Positions 60,615-64,000 of a stretch of 64,000 nucleotides of DNA are shown in pieces. Numbering within the stretch: the first letter of the stretch is position 1; every line of letters begins with the position of its first letter. The notes under the pieces are model-generated. The model made no database searches and was not told the DNA's origin. It saw nothing but the letters and a program-made list of their open reading frames with translations. The position numbers and the translations under genes are program-made. Location: NCBI RefSeq assembly GCF_023168165.1, contig NZ_BQYJ01000008.1, positions 117,387-181,386 on the forward strand, written 5' to 3'. This DNA comes from Niallia sp. NCCP-28. Its GTDB lineage: Bacteria; Bacillota; Bacilli; Bacillales; Cytobacillaceae.

Positions 60615-60812
60615 TTACTGATTAATCTTTACCGCTTCAAAAATAATTTTGCTTGAAATAGGCTCATATGTTTTTGATCCGCTTTTTATTACTTCTTTAA
60701 ATATAGGCTTTTCTACTCTTTTAATGGGTGTATATCCATCTTTTTTTATACGATCTAAACATTCTATCACTGTTTCCTTTTCTTGCACTTCAAACTTCAT
60801 TTTTTGGACCAT
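60615..60812 (-). CDS. yebG: YebG family small protein (NETI-motif protein)
   Basis: 65 aa. The conserved pattern [24 protein letters not shown] matches B. subtilis YebG, which lies in the same place directly upstream of purE. It overlaps the end of yebE by 23 nt, with AAGG about 11 nt before ATG. Function unknown. Its 3' end abuts the PurR operator. Confidence 0.88.
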   Translation of the reverse strand: MVQKMKFEVQEKETVIECLDRIKKDGYTPIKRVEKPIFKEVIKSGSKTYEPISSKIIFEAVKINQ

Positions 60813-61350
60813 GAAATAATTTTCCTTTCTTAACGCTTTTTACCCAAAAGCCCCCGTATATAGTTTTTGGTTCGTATGCAATAATAAATGCTTTTGGGTC
60901 GATCTTTTTTATTGTTTCATATAAACGGAGTTCGTATTTTCTGGGAGTGAGAATTTGCAGCGCCATTCGATCTCCTTCCAAGCCGTGTGCAGCCCAATTT
61001 GTCACTCCATATCCTTGTTCTCTTAACGCTTTAGGCAAATCATGATCATAAGCATTTGTAATAACATTTGCTGTTATATAGCCCAATGCTAATTTTTCTT
61101 CTATTTTCATACCTGCAATTACTCCAATTGCATACCCTACCGCATAGGCTATTAAGTTTTGTATTTGATCTAGGTTATCTAATACTAGCCCCAATCCTAT
61201 TACATAAATCACCACTTCTACAGCACTTAAGGCTGCCGCTAAATATCTTTGTCCCTTTAAAGTTAAAATCATTCTAATTGTGAAAAAAGATACGTAAACA
61301 ATATTGATAAGCAGTATAATTATAACCATTGTAACACTATTTGCTAACAA
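60790..61350 (-). CDS. yebE: DUF2179 membrane protein YebE
   Basis: 186 aa from a TTG start with GGAAGTG 6 nt upstream. Three membrane helices occupy residues about 5-90. A cytoplasmic DUF2179 domain follows ([27 protein letters not shown], then [20 protein letters not shown]), found in proteins that bind small ligands in related families. It sits next to yebG and the purine operon as in B. subtilis. No function is established. Confidence 0.9.
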   Translation of the reverse strand: MLANSVTMVIIILLINIVYVSFFTIRMILTLKGQRYLAAALSAVEVVIYVIGLGLVLDNLDQIQNLIAYAVGYAIGVIAGMKIEEKLALGYITANVITNAYDHDLPKALREQGYGVTNWAAHGLEGDRMALQILTPRKYELRLYETIKKIDPKAFIIAYEPKTIYGGFWVKSVKKGKLFHGPKNEV

Positions 61351-61608
61351 TTAATTCACTTCCATTTCCTCTTTAATATTCGCTATTTTAAATAGTATGT
61401 AAAAAGGGCCAGCAGTCATTACTTTTATAATTGCCTATTGATAAGGAAGTAAACTTGTATAAAGGATATTAATTGCTAAAGTTTGAAATTATATTCGCCA
61501 CACTGATGAATCATGCTTTAATTTATTGAGAATGTTTTTGTATAAGCAAATACGCCTTATTCTCGACAAACATGTAATCGGACTATATATATCATGCTGT
61601 TTGTTCTG

Positions 61609-61776
61609 TCAAAATCCTCCCTTGTAAGATATACAATTATAATTCATTTCGATACTCAATTGTGATACTTTCTTGGTTGCCATTTCATCATAATAAACTG
61701 CAAAACCACCATTATCGTATGCTTCCTCCGCATGCTTTATTAAATTACCACGAAATAATGGTGAATTTTCTATTTC
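61609..61776 (-). pseudogene. Possible gene remnant without a start
   Basis: A 55-codon open stretch without a usable start reads like real protein (SPLFRGNLIKHAEEAYDNGG, then FAVYYDEMATKKVSQLSIE) and ends in TGA at 61611-61609. It is bounded upstream by TAA. No SD or family match is evident. It may be the tail of a lost gene. The rest of the 61351-61812 gap shows only a weak GAGAAT/ATTCTC inverted repeat near 61530-61565. Confidence 0.3.
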
Positions 61777-61812
61777 TTATCTTTAGATTTCCTAACCGCC
61801 GTTTCTTTTTCT

Positions 61813-62487
61813 TTATTTCATCTTAAACTTTTGATTATTCATTGAAATATTTCCTTTAATGAGCTTCTTCCTTTGAACGAATTCCGCAGCTCCCAAATTT
61901 AAAATTATCGATAGGTAAACCGCTGTCGGAAAACTAATATGGGCATCGAAAATACAAGAAAGAGGAATAGCTACTATACGAAATGTCACAAACACCCACG
62001 TAATTGCAAAACTGCGAATAATCCAAGTCTTATGTTCATTAATTTGTTTTCTTACTGCAAAAATAACTCCTAAGATAGTAGTAGCAAACCAAAAAATATC
62101 GAGTATTAAAAATGCATACATGCTTGCTTTTCCACCAGTAGCAAAAAAACTTAAATACGGAGTACACAATGCATTAATAAAAATACTAATTGCATATACT
62201 CTCCCTAAATATCTATGCAGCTTCAAATTTTTTCTGCTGTAACTCATTAGCTGAAAGGGGCCTATAAATAAGGCAATTGCCCCAAGAACTAAATGGGGAT
62301 AAAAAAATAGTTTCCATATATACAAAGAAAAAGAATTCTGTTGTAGTTTTCCTATTACAATAGGTGCTTGCTCTACTCCGCTCCATAAAAACATAAAGAA
62401 AATGTAGATACAGAATAAAATAATAATGCTGTATAAAATGATCATTATCCGAAATTCATTATTACTTCCTGTATTGTTCTTTATCAT
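61813..62487 (-). CDS. DUF2306-like multi-pass membrane protein
   Basis: 224 aa from the ATG at 62487, with AGGAGG 7 nt upstream; a longer reading from 62505 precedes that SD. Six or seven hydrophobic helices are predicted, with the family motif LHRYLGRVYAISIF and a conserved HKTWIIRSFAITW. Function unknown. A copy of the TetR operator lies about 40-60 bp upstream, so it appears to belong to the same regulon as the gene at 63209. Confidence 0.8.
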   Translation of the reverse strand: MIKNNTGSNNEFRIMIILYSIIILFCIYIFFMFLWSGVEQAPIVIGKLQQNSFSLYIWKLFFYPHLVLGAIALFIGPFQLMSYSRKNLKLHRYLGRVYAISIFINALCTPYLSFFATGGKASMYAFLILDIFWFATTILGVIFAVRKQINEHKTWIIRSFAITWVFVTFRIVAIPLSCIFDAHISFPTAVYLSIILNLGAAEFVQRKKLIKGNISMNNQKFKMK

Positions 62488-62528
62488 TTTTATTCCTCCT
62501 GTCATATGAATAGTTATTCACAACTTAC

Positions 62529-62549
62529 ATACCGACCGTTGGTTTTTAA
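62529..62549. promoter_or_regulatory. Second TetR operator, upstream of the DUF2306 gene
   Basis: ACATACCG-ACCGT-TGGTTTTT aligns base for base with the perfect operator at 63887-63907, keeping its 21-bp length with four differences. It lies between the TetR gene and the DUF2306-like gene. Confidence 0.65.
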
Positions 62550-62580
62550 TAGTTAGAAATTTACCCTCTCCATAATAAAC

Positions 62581-63177
62581 CTAGGAAAGGGCCTTCATAA
62601 TCAATTTAGTTATATCCTTCAAATCCAACTGTTTCGTTTCCTTTGGAGAGATTATTTGTTTTACTCTAAGACCATACGAAAAAGTCATGAGTAAATCTGT
62701 AAATTTTCCAGCGTCTAACTCTGTAGGAATAACGCCATTTTCTTGACCAGATTTTATCCACTTTTCCCCTACATTCCTACTTAAAGCATAAATATTTTCT
62801 AAAATAGCCTTAACCTTTACATCATTTTGACTTAATAAATAAACAAAAATTAGATTGCCTGCATCTCCTGATTTCTGATTTTCATAAAAAAACTGCGAAA
62901 CCAAATCGAATGGTCCATTTGTATCTTTTGATTCTACTGCTAGCTTTATCTGATCATTAAATGATTCATTAATTTTTTCAATCTTTGACTGTAATATTAA
63001 TCCATATAACTCATTTTTACTGCTGACGTAATGATATATAGCACCTTTTGAAAGACCGGAACTATCTATAATGTCTTTAAGTGTTGTACTGCTACACCCT
63101 TTTTTCAATATTAATGATTCTGTTATTTTTAATATATGCTGAAAACTGGTATTTTCATATAATTTATTATTGTTCAT
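62581..63177 (-). CDS. TetR/AcrR-family transcriptional regulator
   Basis: 198 aa. The N-terminal helix-turn-helix (GCSSTTLKDIIDSSGLSKGA, then IYHYVSSKNELY) is typical TetR. The C-terminal ligand domain is helical and unassigned. AAGGATGG precedes ATG. It lies between two membrane-protein genes, and a 21-bp operator-like palindrome appears in front of the first gene and again in front of the third. It is probably an autoregulated repressor responding to a small hydrophobic ligand. Confidence 0.9.
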   Translation of the reverse strand: MNNNKLYENTSFQHILKITESLILKKGCSSTTLKDIIDSSGLSKGAIYHYVSSKNELYGLILQSKIEKINESFNDQIKLAVESKDTNGPFDLVSQFFYENQKSGDAGNLIFVYLLSQNDVKVKAILENIYALSRNVGEKWIKSGQENGVIPTELDAGKFTDLLMTFSYGLRVKQIISPKETKQLDLKDITKLIMKALS

Positions 63178-63208
63178 ATTTTTCCATCCTTTATAAAATC
63201 ATTGCTAA

Positions 63209-63847
63209 CTAATTTTTTATTTGCTCCAGCTTATTTTTAGCATACCTCCTATAAAATATAGTCCAAATAATGGTTCCACCAATAATAAAATAAAGGAGCA
63301 GCTGGGAGACAATCAAAAATGAACTAATGCTCAATCTTGTTAAAAAAAACAATCTTACAACTGCTTCTCCGACTAAAGAAACTCCCCATACTGCCGTAAT
63401 TAATCGAAATACAAATCGGCCATACGGAATTTCCCAATTTTGCTCAAAAACTTTTTTAGACTTCTCTTTTTCATTTAATGTAAATCTGAGGGCTATATAA
63501 TAAATAATTGGTTTAGATAGAAATAATGACCCAATAAAAATTAATCCCATTATTCCTGTGACGAAGCTTTCCCTCATTAGTATGATGTTTTCATCTCCTC
63601 CTAATAAAAGTGCAATCAAGCTTAATATGAACCCTGCTAACATCAATAATCCAAAGGCATCCACTTTTTTATCTTTTGTAATATGATACAAATTATCGAA
63701 CAAAGGAATGGATGTTGCAATTAATAAAGAAAGAAAACTTGAATATTTATACAACATCAGATGGTATACAAGTAAGGGAGCCAGTAAATTTACTATAATA
63801 GTTGTAACGATATACCGTATTACTTTTCTTTTTGTATCAATTATCAT
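63209..63847 (-). CDS. VC0807-like membrane protein
   Basis: 212 aa from the ATG at 63847, with GGAGGG 6 nt upstream; the earlier ATG at 63853 abuts the SD. About six membrane helices, with SIPLFDNLYHITKDKKVDAFG early and ITAVWGVSLVGEAVVRL later, match the VC0807 family. Function unknown. It leads a probable operon with the TetR gene 31 nt downstream, under a promoter carrying the perfect operator. Confidence 0.8.
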   Translation of the reverse strand: MIIDTKRKVIRYIVTTIIVNLLAPLLVYHLMLYKYSSFLSLLIATSIPLFDNLYHITKDKKVDAFGLLMLAGFILSLIALLLGGDENIILMRESFVTGIMGLIFIGSLFLSKPIIYYIALRFTLNEKEKSKKVFEQNWEIPYGRFVFRLITAVWGVSLVGEAVVRLFFLTRLSISSFLIVSQLLLYFIIGGTIIWTIFYRRYAKNKLEQIKN

Positions 63848-63886
63848 TTGCATCCCTCCATATGATTTATTATTATTTATAATATA

Positions 63887-63907
63887 ACAAACCGACCGAC
63901 GGTTTGT
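63887..63907. promoter_or_regulatory. TetR operator within the promoter of the membrane-protein/TetR operon
   Basis: ACAAACCG-ACCGA-CGGTTTGT is a perfect 8-bp inverted repeat. On the minus strand it lies between TTTACA and TATATT (18-bp spacer), so a bound TetR protein would block the promoter. Confidence 0.8.
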
Positions 63908-63962
63908 AAAGGGTTTTGAAAACTACTTATCTTAACCTAATATATTTCTTTATATAATAAAA

Positions 63963-63997
63963 AAAGAGCTAAAATATATTCATTTTAGCTCTTTTGC
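63963..63997. terminator. Bidirectional terminator at the right edge
   Basis: A 13-bp perfect stem (63963-63975 with 63982-63994) has A-rich and T-rich flanks. It probably ends a gene lying beyond the window. Confidence 0.85.
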
Positions 63998-64000
63998 TTT

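Noticed and set aside
61530..61620. Inverted repeat GAGAAT/ATTCTC considered as an insertion-sequence end
   Set aside because: Arms are only 6 bp, no transposase reading frame and no target-site duplication are visible.

Overview
The window is AT-rich chromosomal DNA from a low-GC Gram-positive bacterium. Gene content and order point to the family Bacillaceae. The diagnostic block is purEKBCSQLFMNHD, then yerA-yerB-yerC-pcrB-pcrA-ligA-camS, then gatCAB, dagK and rlmCD, in the order known from Bacillus subtilis. The genus cannot be fixed from sequence alone. Most genes are on the minus strand. At least ten genes are best read from a TTG start preceded by a strong Shine-Dalgarno (SD) sequence.

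Region 1 (1-6.8 kb) is accessory: an RsbR-type stress protein, a CatE-like ring-cleavage dioxygenase divergent from a redox-type HxlR regulator, an excisionase-like DNA-binding protein, a fragmented small membrane gene, an MHYT-GGDEF-EAL protein and a methyltransferase. Region 2 (6.8-18 kb) is a carbohydrate island: two GH13 glucosidases, a YesMN-type two-component system, and a divergent CUT1 ABC importer with no ATPase of its own. Two near-identical small RNA candidates bracket this island, each a C-rich-loop hairpin followed by an intrinsic terminator. Region 3 (18-22 kb) holds a decayed chemotaxis receptor and an NMT1/ThiY-like ABC importer with a long, inverted-repeat-rich upstream region.

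Region 4 (22-36.4 kb) mixes conserved genes (rlmCD, dagK, gatCAB) with a four-gene ECF sigma cluster, a divergent membrane protein preceded by a near-consensus ECF promoter, plsY, ohrR/ohr with a recognisable OhrR operator, and yueI. Region 5 (36.5-47 kb) is camS, ligA, pcrA, pcrB, yerC, yerB and yerA. Region 6 (47.3-60.6 kb) is the purine operon, expressed from one promoter with PurR boxes and a guanine riboswitch, and interrupted by terminator-like hairpins between purF and purM. Region 7 (60.6-64 kb) is yebG and yebE, then a TetR-controlled pair of membrane proteins with two matching operators.

A dispersed intergenic repeat of about 50-105 bp occurs four times, always 3' of a gene. The least explained signals are the paired small RNAs, this repeat family, and the ECF cluster with its triplicated membrane protein.
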